A DNA stretch of 64,000 nucleotides, from NCBI GenBank assembly GCA_012103075.1, contig JAAVLQ010000002.1, forward strand, positions 451,001 to 515,000, given 5' to 3'. This stretch comes from Brucella cytisi (GTDB taxonomy: Bacteria > Pseudomonadota > Alphaproteobacteria > Rhizobiales > Rhizobiaceae). Within the stretch, counting starts at the first letter, position 1, and each line of letters opens with the position of its first letter. The position numbers were made by a program, and so were the translations under genes. Below are positions 1 to 9,427 of the stretch, one piece after another. Below the pieces are notes generated by a model. That model was not told the origin of the DNA. It worked only from the letters and a program-made list of their open reading frames with translations, and ran no database searches.

Positions 1-104
1 CTGCCGAGGATCGTGACGACTTCTCCCGCACTGACTTCAAAGTCGATGCCGAAGAGAATGCGGGACTGGCCATAGGCGTTCTGGAGTCCTTCGACCTTCA
101 GCAT
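1..104 (-). CDS. livF: LivF-type ABC transporter ATPase (partial, N-terminus only)
   Basis: Only the first 34 codons lie in the window; the gene runs off the left edge. They encode a typical ABC ATPase N-terminus (MLKVEGLQNAYGQSRILFGI followed by a GEVVTILG stretch leading to Walker A). Its ATG shares a base with the livG stop codon (TGATG), so the two are translationally coupled. Position after livK-H-M-G makes it the second ATPase (LivF) of a branched-chain-amino-acid-type (HAAT) importer. The substrate is not told by this fragment. Confidence 0.85.
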   Translation of the reverse strand, partial: MLKVEGLQNAYGQSRILFGIDFEVSAGEVVTILG

Positions 105-859
105 CACGCAGCCTCCTCTTCGCCGAGATAGGCGGCGCGCACGTCCGGATCAGAGCGCACGGCAGCGGGTGTTCCGGACGCGATGACGCGTCCGTAGACG
201 AGGACGCTCACCTGATCCGCCAGCGAGAAAACGGCATCCATGTCATGCTCGATCAGAACCAGCGTATGCGTCTGACGTAAAGCGCGCATCAGTTCGACCA
301 GCACCACGGATTCCTCGTGGCTGGTGCCAGCCAGTGGTTCATCGAGCAACAGCATCTGCGCTTCGGTGGCGAGCGCGATGGCAATCTCAAGCTGGCGCTT
401 TTCGCCGTGCGACAGCGCTCCGGCCCGGCGATGGGCGCGGTCGTCCAGCCGGACGCGAGCAAGCGCAGTCATGGCTTGCTCGTTGATATCGGCTTCCTTG
501 TTTGCCGCCTGAAAAAAGCGGAAGCTTGAACCGGATCGTGCCTGAACGGCAAGCGCAACATTGTCCAGCACGCTGAAACCTTCAAGAACCGAGGTGATCT
601 GAAACGAACGTGCAAGGCCGAGATGGACACGATTGGGCATAGGCAGACCGGAAATTTCACGGCCATCGAAGATGACCGAACCGCGGTCGCTTTTGAGATT
701 TCCTGAAAGCTGGTGGATCAATGTTGTCTTTCCGGCGCCATTGGGGCCGATCAGCGCGTGAATTTCGCCGCGTTTGACGGTGAGATTGACCCCATCCGTG
801 ACCTTGAGCGCGCCGAAGCTTTTATGCAGGTCATGAACCTGAAGCAGTTCATCCGACAT
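104..859 (-). CDS. livG: LivG-type ABC transporter ATPase
   Basis: Cytoplasmic ATPase of a HAAT-family importer, 251 residues. Visible are Walker A (GPNGAGKTT), the signature (LSHGEKRQLEIAIAL, a normal LivG variant of LSGGQ), Walker B (MLLLDEPLAG) and the switch His (LVLIEHDMDAV). The ATG at 859 (MSDELLQVHDLHKSF) is chosen because the frame upstream of it is the end of livM read out of phase; it overlaps livM by 11 bases. The frame is intact. It should pair with LivF to drive the LivH/LivM channel. Confidence 0.93.
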   Translation of the reverse strand: MSDELLQVHDLHKSFGALKVTDGVNLTVKRGEIHALIGPNGAGKTTLIHQLSGNLKSDRGSVIFDGREISGLPMPNRVHLGLARSFQITSVLEGFSVLDNVALAVQARSGSSFRFFQAANKEADINEQAMTALARVRLDDRAHRRAGALSHGEKRQLEIAIALATEAQMLLLDEPLAGTSHEESVVLVELMRALRQTHTLVLIEHDMDAVFSLADQVSVLVYGRVIASGTPAAVRSDPDVRAAYLGEEEAA

Positions 860-1862
860 CGGAACCTCCACGCAGCTTGCGGAGCAGCCCGCCGATACCG
901 TCGCGACTGAAAAGCACGACGAGAACAAGGAAAAGACCAAGGCCGAGTTTCCAGTGCTCTGAGAAATGCGCCAGCACTTCCTCAAGAAAGATGAAGGCAG
1001 TTGCGCCGAGGACCGGGCCGATCAGCGTGCCCATTCCACCCAGAACGACCATGACGATCAGTTCGCCAGAACGCTGCCAGCTCATGAAGGCAGGCGAAAC
1101 GAACTGGATCTGGTTGGCGAGCAGAACACCGGCAATGGCCGCTGCCACACCGGCAATCACATAGGCGGTGAGCTGAAACGAGAAGGGCGAGAAACCGATG
1201 GCGCGCATACGCACCGGATTGTCCCGCGTTCCACGCAGCACACGACCGAACCGTGAATGCACCAGCATGCGGAAGATGAAAAATGCCCCCATCAGAACCG
1301 CCAGCACGAAGTAGAACAGCACCAGATTGCTGGAAAGCAGCGTATTGCCGAACAGCGTTGAGCGGGTGGACAGCGTCATTCCATCGTCGCCGCCAAAGGC
1401 TGACAGGGAAACCATGAAGAAGAAGGCCATCTGCCCGAAGGCCAACGTGATCATGATGAAATAGACGCCGCTGGTTCTAAGCGAAATATAGCCGGTGACG
1501 AGGGCGAAGAACGCCGCAACAACGATGGCCGCAACCAGCTGGAGGATCAGATCGTCGATGCCATAGCTGGACAGGATGCCGACTGCATAGGCGCCGATCC
1601 CGATATAGGCAGCATGGCCGAAGGAAACGAGCGCGCCGTAACCCATGATGAAATTGAGCGAAAGCGCGGCCAGCGCGAAGATCATGATGCGTGTCACGAT
1701 CACGAGAAGAAAGCTGTCGTTCAATACGGATGCGAGAAGCGGAACGATTGCAAAGGCGGCGAAGACCAGCCACGGGCCCGCATCCAGCAAAAGCGAGGTT
1801 CGGCTCTTTGCCGTTTCCGGCATGGCGGTATCGCGGGTGCTGTTATGGGTAATCTCGCTCAT
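849..1862 (-). CDS. livM: LivM-type ABC transporter permease
   Basis: Inner-membrane permease of the HAAT importer, 337 residues, with about ten hydrophobic segments and the family motifs LSLNFIMGYGALVSFGHAAY and MGTLIGPVLGA. The start MSEITHNSTRDT is chosen because a strong ribosome-binding site (GGGGAGGAA) lies six bases upstream. In the raw sequence the end of livH is in the same frame and runs straight into livM, which could be mistaken for a LivH-LivM fusion; a base-count error near the junction is the simpler explanation. Confidence 0.9.
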   Translation of the reverse strand: MSEITHNSTRDTAMPETAKSRTSLLLDAGPWLVFAAFAIVPLLASVLNDSFLLVIVTRIMIFALAALSLNFIMGYGALVSFGHAAYIGIGAYAVGILSSYGIDDLILQLVAAIVVAAFFALVTGYISLRTSGVYFIMITLAFGQMAFFFMVSLSAFGGDDGMTLSTRSTLFGNTLLSSNLVLFYFVLAVLMGAFFIFRMLVHSRFGRVLRGTRDNPVRMRAIGFSPFSFQLTAYVIAGVAAAIAGVLLANQIQFVSPAFMSWQRSGELIVMVVLGGMGTLIGPVLGATAFIFLEEVLAHFSEHWKLGLGLFLVLVVLFSRDGIGGLLRKLRGGSDVG

Positions 1863-2786
1863 CGGGTTCCTCCCCTGCGCCGGGAAGAGACCTGTCGGAC
1901 GGAAATAGAGCACGGCTGCCATCAGAATATAGGTGAGCATCGGCACCAGCGTGCGGCCCATCTGGGAGGCAGCGGCCGGATCGAGCAGGTTGCGGAGCAG
2001 CATCGGCCCGAAGGTGCGGCCAAGCGTATCGACGAGGCCAACGGTGATGGCCGCAACGAAAGCACCGCGCACGGAACCGACGCCGCCGATCACGATGACG
2101 ACGAATGTGAGGATCAGGATGGAATCGCCCATGCCCGGATCAACGGAGAGAATGGGGAGATCATGCCACCGGCAAAGCCTGCAAGCATCGCGCCAAGTCC
2201 GAAAACCACCATGAACAGGCGGCGTATATTGATGCCGAGAGCCGAGACCATGTCGCCATTGGTCGCTCCGGCACGCAGCAACATGCCGATGCGCGTGTGA
2301 TTGACGAGGACATAAAGACCCGCCGCCGTGGCGAGGCCAGCGGCGATGATCAGCAGGCGATAGACGGGATAGCGCAGGTTGCCAAAGAGCTGGATGGAAC
2401 CGGATAGGGAATCCGGCATCGGCACGCTGAGCGGAGCCGCGCCCCAGATGATCTTCACGAGTTCGTTCACTATCAGGATCAACCCGAATGTAGCCAGAAC
2501 CTGATCGAGATGGCTGCGTTCGTATAATCGTCGAAAGACCAGCACTTCCAGCACAATGCCGATGATAAGGGTGACGGGGAGGGCGATCAGGATGCCGTAA
2601 AAGAAGCTGCCTGTCATGGCAGTGAAAGTCGCTGTCAGATAGGCGCCGACCATATAAAGAACGCCATGCGCTAGGTTGATGAGGTCCATGACGCCGAAGA
2701 TCAGTGTCAAACCGGCTGCGACGAGAAAGAGCAAAATGCCAAACTGAATCCCGTTAAGGGACTGCAGCAGAAAAAAGATTGAGCAT
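1863..2786 (-). CDS. livH: LivH-type ABC transporter permease, frame broken twice
   Basis: Inner-membrane partner of LivM. The N-terminus reads MLNLF, then shifts frame at a T6 run (2771-2776) into LLQSLNGIQFGILLFLVAAG, the usual LivH start. A second shift at a C4 run (2154-2157) separates AGFAGGMISP from the conserved GMGDSILILTFVVIVIGGVG. After restoring one base at each run the protein is continuous, about 300 residues, ending near FRPTGLFPAQGR. No in-frame stop precedes livM in the raw sequence, so the exact 3' end is uncertain. Homopolymer length errors are the likeliest cause; a true pseudogene is less likely because both halves are perfectly conserved in character. Confidence 0.8.
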
Positions 2787-2905
2787 GGGGACGTCCGGAA
2801 CTCGTTGTACTGAAGTCCGTTTCACGCCAGACAAACTGGCGTGAACTGTTTCAGACTTGGAAATTGAGAGGACTGGGCTCATCGGAGCACCCGCCTTCCA
2901 CCGGG

Positions 2906-4080
2906 TTACATCTTGCATTCAGCTGCGTAATTATCCTTGTAATCGTTGAAGACCGTTTCAACGTAGGACGTGGCGAACTGGCCGTCGTCACGTCACGCTT
3001 GACGACTTTGGTCAGGTAGAAACTCTGGATCGGAAAGTGATTGTCGCCAAAGCTGAATTCACCGCGCGGCGAGGTGAATTTCGCGCCTTTCATGGCGGCC
3101 CGCAAGGCATCCTTGTCGGCAATATTGCCGTTGACCTGCTTGACGGCAGCATTGATCAGCATGGCGGCGTCATAAGCCTGCACCGCAAAAGTCGCCGGAA
3201 TGCGCTTGAATTTGGCTTCATAGGCGGCGGCAAATTCCTTGGCTGGTGCGGAATCAAGATCCGGCGCCCAGTTCGAACCGGCGAAGAAGCCAACTGCCGC
3301 ATCCTGCTGCGCGGGCAGGGTGGTCTCATCCACGGTAAATGCCGAGAGGAACGGGGTGCCTTCAAGACCGGCCTGACGATACTGTTTGACGAAATTTACG
3401 CCCATGCCGCCGGGCAGGAAAGCATAGACCGCGTCCGGCTGTTCAGCGGCGATCTGCGCCAGTTCTGCCGAATAGTCGAGCTGGCCAAGCGGCACATAGA
3501 TTTCCTGCGCGACTTCGTTCTTGTAGGAGTGCTTGAAACCGGCCAGAGCGTCCTTGCCAGCCTGATAATTCGGGGCGATCAGCACGACGCGCTGGTAGTT
3601 CTGCTTTTCGGCATATTTGCCGGAAACTTCATGCATCTGGTCGTTCTGATAGGAGGTGACGAACAGATTGGGGTTGCAATCCTTACCGGCCAGATTGGAC
3701 GTGCCTGCATTGGTCGAGATCAGAAACGTGCCGGAATCGGTCGCTGGCTTGACGATAGCGTTCAGGACATTGGAGAAGATGGGACCTACGACAAAATCCA
3801 CCTTGTCGCGCTGGATCATCTGCTGGACCTTGTTGACGCCGATATCCGGCTTCTGCTCATCGTCCTGAATGATGATTTCAGCATCGAGGCCGCCGAGCTT
3901 GTTGCCCAGTTTGTCCATGGCAAGCAGAAAACCGTCGCGGGATTGTTCGCCCAGCAAGGCCGCTGGCCCGCTCAGCGTATAGATCAAACCGATCTTGATC
4001 TTGCCTTCTTCGGCCTGCGCGGTTCCGTTCAACATGGTTGCGGCGAGCAGCGCGAAGGCCGCTTTCGTCGAAATTTTCAT
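2906..4080 (-). CDS. LivK-type periplasmic substrate-binding protein, one frame break
   Basis: Type I periplasmic binding protein of the HAAT family. A Sec signal peptide (MKISTKAAFALLAATMLNGTAQA) is followed by KIKIGLIYTLSGPAALLGEQ, typical of LivK-like receptors. About 390 residues. Near 2990 the frame breaks after VVKRD; in the other frame it continues DGQFATSYVETVFNDYKDN and ends AAECKM at a TAA (2906-2908). It is first in the livKHMGF order, transcribed from an upstream promoter or with the cupin gene. The neighbouring monooxygenase suggests an aromatic or amide-type ligand rather than leucine; that is inference only. Confidence 0.85.
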
Positions 4081-4110
4081 TGTTCCACCTCGATTGCAGC
4101 GTTCTGTTTT

Positions 4111-4174
4111 GTCTTATTTTTCTTTTGCATTATCCGACGCAAAACCGCTTCACACTTTTGCTGGAAATGCTCTG
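4111..4174. repeat. dispersed intergenic repeat, copy 1
   Basis: A short element ending in GCAAAACCGCTTCACACTTT followed by TGCTGGAAATGCTCT. Nearly the same string occurs at 47957-48012, and looser relatives occur at 4683, 8530, 41646 and 58494. It overlaps the 3' end of the cupin gene and supplies its last codons (RAFPAKV, stop). Confidence 0.6.
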
Positions 4175-4665
4175 ATACCCGGCAGATGTACTCCCATATA
4201 CTTCTGCCGGGCGGATGCATTATTCTGCTGGAGCGGGCAAAATTCAACCTCGTGTGCCGGTGCAATGCGAACTATTTCAGCAGGATCACCGACATTGTCG
4301 ATACGAACGAACAGATCCCAAAGTTTTGCGGTCGGCGAAACCCAGAAAACGCACTTCACTGGCTGCTCGGTCTTGTTGAAAATACCGTGCGACACGTTGC
4401 GTGGCAGGCAGACGAGATCGCCAGCTTCGGCAACGGCTTCCTTGCCGTCGAGAAGCAGGTCGAAACGTCCTTCCAGCACGTAGATGAATTCTTCCTGCGT
4501 GGTGTGGATATGTGGCGGAACGAAAGTACCGGGAGGGAAGGTTGCGTGCCGGGACATGGAGCTTTCGCAGACATGCTTGGGCACATAGGTCTGACCGAGA
4601 ATATGCCAGACAACACCGTCGACGGAGGAACCGGATTTGGTCACGCCAGCTTGAAGAACAGTCAC
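4150..4665 (-). CDS. cupin-domain protein
   Basis: Small cytosolic beta-barrel protein, 171 residues. The cupin motif 1 is visible as PPGTFVPPHIHTTQEEFIYV followed by LEGRFDLLLDG, and motif 2 as GDLVCLPRNVSHGIFN, so the metal-binding His/His/Glu/His set is complete. The start is a GTG at 4665 with AAAGGGA six bases before it. It lies between the monooxygenase and the Liv-type binding protein on the same strand, so it probably acts on, or senses, the same compound, as an oxygenase or isomerase. Its last codons lie in a dispersed repeat. The frame is intact; the exact function is unknown. Confidence 0.75.
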   Translation of the reverse strand: MTVLQAGVTKSGSSVDGVVWHILGQTYVPKHVCESSMSRHATFPPGTFVPPHIHTTQEEFIYVLEGRFDLLLDGKEAVAEAGDLVCLPRNVSHGIFNKTEQPVKCVFWVSPTAKLWDLFVRIDNVGDPAEIVRIAPAHEVEFCPLQQNNASARQKYMGVHLPGIRAFPAKV

Positions 4666-4682
4666 TCGAATTCCCTTTCATT

Positions 4683-4735
4683 AGAGCGCACCCCGAAAAG
4701 TGTGAAACGGTTTTCGGAAAAGATGCGCGTTAAAA
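4683..4735. repeat. dispersed intergenic repeat, copy 2
   Basis: Element with the arms TTAGAGCGCACCCCGAAAAG and GTGTGAAACGGTTTTCGGAA between the cupin and monooxygenase genes. It is related, in opposite orientation, to the AAAACCG-CACACTTTT core of the copies at 4111 and 47910. Such elements are common between genes in Brucellaceae and Rhizobiales. Confidence 0.55.
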
Positions 4736-4754
4736 AAATATACAGACGCAGGTT

Positions 4755-6004
4755 TCAGGCGGAGGCCCGAGACACTCCCCGATTGACTTGCTGTGTTGAA
4801 AAGCCAGCCTTTGCGGCATAGCCGCGAACAATGGCTTCGCGCTCGGCAAAGCTGATGACGCCGTCCAGATCGGCAACACCGGATGGAGCGCGGCGTTCAA
4901 CCTCATCGATGACGCCTTCCGGGCCGCCCAGCCGGTTGAGCCGGACGATTTCCGCCGTCGCAGGCAGCCGGATTGCCTGATAGGCCGCCAGCGCCGCGCG
5001 ACCGTGCTCCGCAGCGGCAAGATGGTCGGCAAGCGTGCGTGCGTCGATGATCGCCCGGCTCGCGCCGTTCGACCCCACCGGATACATCGGATGGGCGGCG
5101 TCGCCGATCAGCGCCACGCGGCCATCCGTCCACCAGCGGGCGGGGTCGCGGTCGCACATCGGATATTCGAAGAATGTATTGGTTGCGCGCACCAAAGCGG
5201 CAAGGTCCACGACATTGATGCCGAATTTTTCGACATGGGGCATCAGCTCTTCATGCGTGCCGCGACGGCTCCAGTCCTCGCGCTTCGGCGCAGGCGATCC
5301 GTCGGCGCCGGGACGATAGGTGACGACCCAGTTGTTGAGAATCTTGCCGGGCGTGGTGCCCTTGGCTATCGGGTAAAGCACCAGCTTATACGTAAAGCCG
5401 CCAGCGACGATCATGGTGCGACCGTCAAGGAACGGATCGCTTTCAACAGCGCCGCGCCACATCATGACGCCGTTCCATTTGAGACCGGCTTCGTTCGGGG
5501 AACATTTGATGTCGAATGACGGAATGAATACCGTCCGCGCCGATAATGATGTCGGCAGTTGCCGAGGTAATTTTGAACCTTCGGCAAAATGAACCGTGGC
5601 AGAACCCTCGTTCTGGGTGTAGCCCACGCAGCGCTGGTTCGCGATGACGGCATCCGGTCCAAGCCGTTCGATGACGGCATTATAAAGCAGTTTCTGCAAA
5701 TAGCCGCGATGGATTGAGAACTGAGGCACATCATAGCCTGCATCGACGCCGCGGGGCTCGCGCCAGATTTCCCCCTGCCGTGTAGCGTAAATCAGCTCTC
5801 GGGTGCGGATGCCGGTGGCGTCCAGCGCGGGCAGAAGGCCGATTTCAGCCAGTTCGCGGATGGCGTGCGGAAGGACATTGATACCAACGCCCAGTTCACG
5901 GACTTCCGGTGCTGCTTCGAAAATCTGGCAGTCAATGCCTCGTGCGTGCAGCATCAATGCCATCGTGAGGCCACCGATGCCCCTCCGACGATAATCGCTT
6001 TCAT
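4755..6004 (-). CDS. FAD-dependent aromatic-type monooxygenase, frame broken three times
   Basis: Class A flavoprotein monooxygenase of the UbiH/PhzS type, about 415 residues, which would hydroxylate an aromatic substrate with NAD(P)H and O2. The ADP-binding motif starts at the N-terminus (MKAIIVGG-GIGGLTMALML), the DG motif reads GADGIHSVIR, and the second FAD motif reads ALIGDAAHPMYPVGSNGA. The frame breaks at C4 (5980-5983), T4 (5571-5574) and G4 (5497-5500). The last two compensate each other, and the conserved DG motif appears only when the middle piece is read in the shifted frame. The start at 6004 has GGGAA upstream. It is divergent from the AraC gene and co-directional with the cupin and liv genes. 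The substrate is not known. Confidence 0.82.
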
Positions 6005-6218
6005 TCGCGGTTCCCTTTTTCGTGGCTGCTCTTTGGCGCCCGGGACCAACGATAAAAGCGGAAACAATGGTGTCTATCACCAAAACGCCATTCCTAACAG
6101 GAAACCGCCAGAAACGCGCTTTCGTGCAAAATTTTCGTGGCGCTTGCGCTCTCGCTCCAGCGTGATACTTTAATCTTAAAATAAAATGCTCTCTAAATGA
6201 GATACGGGGAATATCGTG
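6005..6218. promoter_or_regulatory. divergent promoter region, monooxygenase/araC
   Basis: 214 bases between two divergent starts. The stretch next to the regulator is AT-rich (6170-6200). AraC-type activators commonly bind such divergent regions and control both sides. No exact operator can be picked by eye. Confidence 0.45.
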
Positions 6219-7185
6219 ATGCCGACTACGAGCTATATGCACAGGCTTTCGCCGTCCATCGATTCGTTCCAAGACACCATGTCGGGTCTCCTCAGGCCTT
6301 GCCGCATCTCGAAGAAATCCAGCCGGACCTACCGGACGGAAGTTTCACATGGGCGCATGCGTCCCTTCGGCCTGACTGCGATCCGCATTGGCGGCCATGC
6401 CCGCATCGAAGTTGAAGCGCATAACGACATGACTTTGTTGCAGGTTCCGTTGCAGGGCATCTTCGTCTCGCGCGACCGGCGCGGTGACGAGCTGTTGTAT
6501 CAGTCCGGCATGAATGCGCAGCTGGTCGACGCGCATTCGGCGATTGATCTCGAATTTCACCCTTCCACGCGCATGCTGATCTTCAGCCTGAACGATACTC
6601 AGATCGACATTCTGGGGGCAAGGAATTCATCGAGCGGTTTACCCATAACAAGCGCGTCGTATCCTTCGATACTCTGGTGGGGCATGCCTTCTATCAGCTG
6701 GCGCATTTCGTCATAAACGAAATCGAGAAGGATAAGGAAGCATTTTTCCATGGCGGTCTGTCGGAGCGTCTCGAAGACAGCCTGATGGCATCGCTTGCAG
6801 CGGCGCTCGACACGCAGCCGCGCGCAAGGCCGCTGACGAGTGCGGTTCCGAGCTATGTCCAGCGTGCTGAAAAATTCATGCTCGACAATCTCGACAAGCA
6901 GCTGACCTTGCAGGAGCTTGTCGATGCAACGGGCACCAGCGCACGTACCTTGCACCGCACATTTCGCAGTGTCCGGGGCAACACGCCGCTCGGCGTGTTC
7001 AAGAACATGCGGCTGGACAAGGTGCATGCGGAGCTTGTCCGCGGCCATGCCGGGCCGGGGATATCACGCGTATCGCCATGGCCCGGGCTTTCAATCATAT
7101 GGGCTTGTTTTCAGCGGATTACCGACAGCGCTTCGGCTATCTCCCCATCGGAAACCGTGCGCCGCGCGCAATGATCCTTCGGTAG
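6219..7185 (+). CDS. AraC-family transcriptional regulator, frame broken twice
   Basis: About 320 residues. The C-terminal AraC DNA-binding domain is clear: YVQRAEKFMLDNLDKQLTLQ, then the first helix-turn-helix (TGTSARTLHRTFRSVRGNTP) and the second half ITRIAMARAFNHMGLFSADY followed by RQRFG. The N-terminal part is the ligand-sensing domain. The frame breaks in the G5 run at 6614-6618 (ILG then GKEFIERFTHNKRVV) and in the G4 run at 7057-7060. The stop is at 7183-7185. The start is the ATG at 6219 (a GTG directly precedes it). It is divergent from the monooxygenase-cupin-liv block and is the natural candidate for its regulator. Confidence 0.85.
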
Positions 7186-7405
7186 AAACGCCTCGGGCGG
7201 CACCCGTATATTGAATTTCCGGTTGGATTGTGGTGCTGCACGCCGCCAACCTCAGGCGTGCCTGTGCCGGGAGCAAAGCCCCGGGCCTGCTCGGCGAGCA
7301 TATGTTCTTGCAAATCAGAAACACTATCACTGCCGACCGTATAGACGGTAGGACGGCCGGTCGGTTACCTTGGCTCTTGAGATTTGAACCGGAGATGAAG
7401 CCTTC
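7186..7405. promoter_or_regulatory. lrgA upstream region with an inverted repeat
   Basis: 220 bases with no gene. At 7333-7339 and 7358-7364 the inverted half-sites CCGACCG and CGGTCGG flank an 18-base spacer, about 42 bases before the lrgA start. The arms resemble TetR-type half-sites. No bound regulator can be named from the sequence. Confidence 0.35.
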
Positions 7406-7765
7406 ATGATCAAGGGTATAGCGCTGCTATTGTTGTTTCAGCTGCTTGGCGAAAGCTTTATCTTCATGAGCGGGCTTCCTATACCGGGCCCCGTTGTGGG
7501 GCTCGTGCTTCTGTTCGTTGCCATGCAACTGTGCAAGATATTCGACTGGGGTATCTTTGCCGAAGCAGAAACGGCGGCCGATGGTTTTCTCGGTAATCTC
7601 GGCCTGCTTTTTGTCCCGGCGGGGGTCGGAGTGGTGGCTATGTGGAGCCAGATTCAGGGGCAGGCCACGGCAATTCTGGCTATCGTGGTGATCTCGGCAA
7701 TTCTCACATTGGCGGTGACGGTCTGGACCTTCATTCTTGTGCAACGCTTCATGGGGCGGAGGTAG
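7406..7765 (+). CDS. lrgA: CidA/LrgA-family membrane protein
   Basis: 119 residues, four hydrophobic segments, with the family hallmark LPIPGPVVGLVLLF early and LLFVPAGVGVVAMW in the middle. CidA/LrgA proteins are holin/antiholin-like inner-membrane proteins and act with an LrgB partner; in some organisms the pair moves small metabolites such as pyruvate or glycolate. The frame is intact. The lrgB gene follows after four bases, so the two form an operon. Confidence 0.9.
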   Translation: MIKGIALLLLFQLLGESFIFMSGLPIPGPVVGLVLLFVAMQLCKIFDWGIFAEAETAADGFLGNLGLLFVPAGVGVVAMWSQIQGQATAILAIVVISAILTLAVTVWTFILVQRFMGRR

Positions 7766-7769
7766 CGTC

Positions 7770-8489
7770 ATGAAACATCCACTGGAACTATGGGTTTACC
7801 TTTCAGCATCACCTTTGCTGTGGCTCACTCTCACATTATGCGCATGGATCGTGGCGACGCATATTTCCGTTCGACTGAAGCGCCATCCATTGGCCAATCC
7901 TGTACTGATTTCCATTGTGCTGCTTTCCAGCCTGCTTGTGATTTTTGATGTTCCCTATGGACGATTCTTTGAAGGAGCTCAGTTTATCCACTTCCTGCTC
8001 GGTCCAGCCACAGTAGCCATCGCCGTGCCTCTATTCCGCCAATGGCATCAGGTGCGGCAAGCGCTGATCCCAATGGGAGCAGCGCTGGTCGTCGGCTCCT
8101 TCTTTGCGGTTCTTTCCATTGTGGTGATGGGTAAATGGGCCAATCTCTCCAATGAAGTGCTGATTTCTTTTCTGCCAAAATCCGCAACTGCCGGGGTTGC
8201 CATGGCGATCTCTTCCACACTTGGCGGCACACCGTCGCTAACCGCGGTATTGGTCGTACTTACCGGTATCATCGGCGCACTTGTCGTCACCCCTTTCATG
8301 AATGCCATGCGGATAAGGGACTACGCCGCACGTGGATTTGCTGTTGGGCTGACGTCGCACGGGATCGGAACTGCACGTGCTTTCGATGTCGATGAGACGG
8401 CTGGGCTCTTCGCCGGGATTGCCATGGCGCTGAACGCTATTGCAACGTCACTCGTTGTGCCGCTGCTCGTCAAATTGTTCCTCAGCTGA
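7770..8489 (+). CDS. lrgB: CidB/LrgB-family membrane protein
   Basis: 239 residues, strongly hydrophobic, with the LrgB signature FLPKSATAGVAMAISSTLGG and the C-terminal GLTSHGIGTARAFDVDETAG. The ATG at 7770 (MKHPLELWVYLSASP) is chosen over in-frame codons inside lrgA because a GGAGG site lies just upstream of it. It is the partner of LrgA. The frame is intact. Confidence 0.9.
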   Translation: MKHPLELWVYLSASPLLWLTLTLCAWIVATHISVRLKRHPLANPVLISIVLLSSLLVIFDVPYGRFFEGAQFIHFLLGPATVAIAVPLFRQWHQVRQALIPMGAALVVGSFFAVLSIVVMGKWANLSNEVLISFLPKSATAGVAMAISSTLGGTPSLTAVLVVLTGIIGALVVTPFMNAMRIRDYAARGFAVGLTSHGIGTARAFDVDETAGLFAGIAMALNAIATSLVVPLLVKLFLS

Positions 8490-8529
8490 AACGCCGACGC
8501 GGTATTCCAGCAGGTTGCTGATTGATACT

Positions 8530-8597
8530 AAAGCGTATTCCGAAAAAATGTGGAACGGTTGTCGGAACGAGATGCGTGTTGAAGCAAACCGTTAGAG
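8530..8597. repeat. dispersed intergenic repeat, copy 3
   Basis: AAAGCGTATTCCGAAAAAAT, GTGGAACGGTTGTCGGAA and a trailing TTAGAGC resemble the element at 4683-4735. The rest of the 198-base gap between lrgB and yceI (8490-8687) shows no gene. Confidence 0.45.
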
Positions 8598-8687
8598 CTT
8601 CTCATAGCCACGCGAGCCGTTTGGCTCGCTGGCTGGCATATGGAGACGAAGTAATATAAGCCTATATACGTCGTGAGAGCAGTTGAT

Positions 8688-9260
8688 TTACTGCTTGATA
8701 GCCTCAGCCTGAATTTCAAGCTTGACCATCTTGGCCATGCCTTCCTTTACAAGGAAGTCCACGCCCCATTGGGTGCGATCGATAGTTGCTTCAAAATCGC
8801 CACCACAGACTTCTGCCTTGAAGATTGGGCTCTGGTAACAACCGAACTTGGTGGCCGTGAGCTGGATTGGCAGTGTCTTTCCCTTCATGGTCAGATCGCC
8901 ATCCACCGATACCAGCTTGTTTTCATCAAAATTCCACTTGGTCGACTTGAACTCAATGGTCGGGAACTTTTCCGCGTCCAGCATGTCAGCACCTGTCACG
9001 TGCTTATCAAATGCGGCCATGCCTGTATTCAGCGTCTTTACGGGAATTGAAATATCCATCTTCCCATCCATGGTTTCAGGATCGAACGAGATATCGCCGT
9101 TGATTTCATAGAAACCGCCGCTGTTTGTCGATGTATTGAAGTGATCAATATAGAAAACAGCTTTTGTATGTGTTGGGTCCAGTTTGTAATCCGCAGCCCG
9201 GGCAGCCGAGACTGACAGCAACGAGGCTAAGAGTGGCAGTACGAACTTTCTCATGTCCAT
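8688..9260 (-). CDS. yceI: YceI-family periplasmic lipid-binding-type protein
   Basis: 190 residues. A Sec signal peptide (MDMRKFVLPLLASLLSVSAARA) is followed by DYKLDPTHTKAVFYIDHFN, the YceI lipocalin-like start, and by DLTMKGKTLPIQL and TQWGVDF. The family binds polyisoprenoid-type lipids in the periplasm; the ligand here is unknown. Two ATGs (9260, 9254) are possible, and the choice does not affect the mature protein. The frame is intact. Confidence 0.9.
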   Translation of the reverse strand: MDMRKFVLPLLASLLSVSAARAADYKLDPTHTKAVFYIDHFNTSTNSGGFYEINGDISFDPETMDGKMDISIPVKTLNTGMAAFDKHVTGADMLDAEKFPTIEFKSTKWNFDENKLVSVDGDLTMKGKTLPIQLTATKFGCYQSPIFKAEVCGGDFEATIDRTQWGVDFLVKEGMAKMVKLEIQAEAIKQ

Positions 9261-9427
9261 TTCCTTGTCGAGATTTAGCCGTGAAGCGTGAATACAGTGA
9301 TCGCTTCGATGCCTTTGTAAGTAGCTGTGGGGCGCAACGCTGTGTAGTTCGGATTTCGGTACTCAATGTCCTATAAATAGGACGGTTGCTTGCGTTGAAG
9401 CGGGAACTGCAGCAGATACAGCCGGGA

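Noticed and set aside
849..2132. LivH-LivM fusion protein
   Set aside because: The livM start has its own strong ribosome-binding site, and livH carries two homopolymer breaks, so a count error near the junction is more likely.
3037..4821. 594-codon open frame on the plus strand
   Set aside because: It lies antisense to livK and the cupin gene; its translation has no family pattern, while both minus-strand proteins are well recognised.
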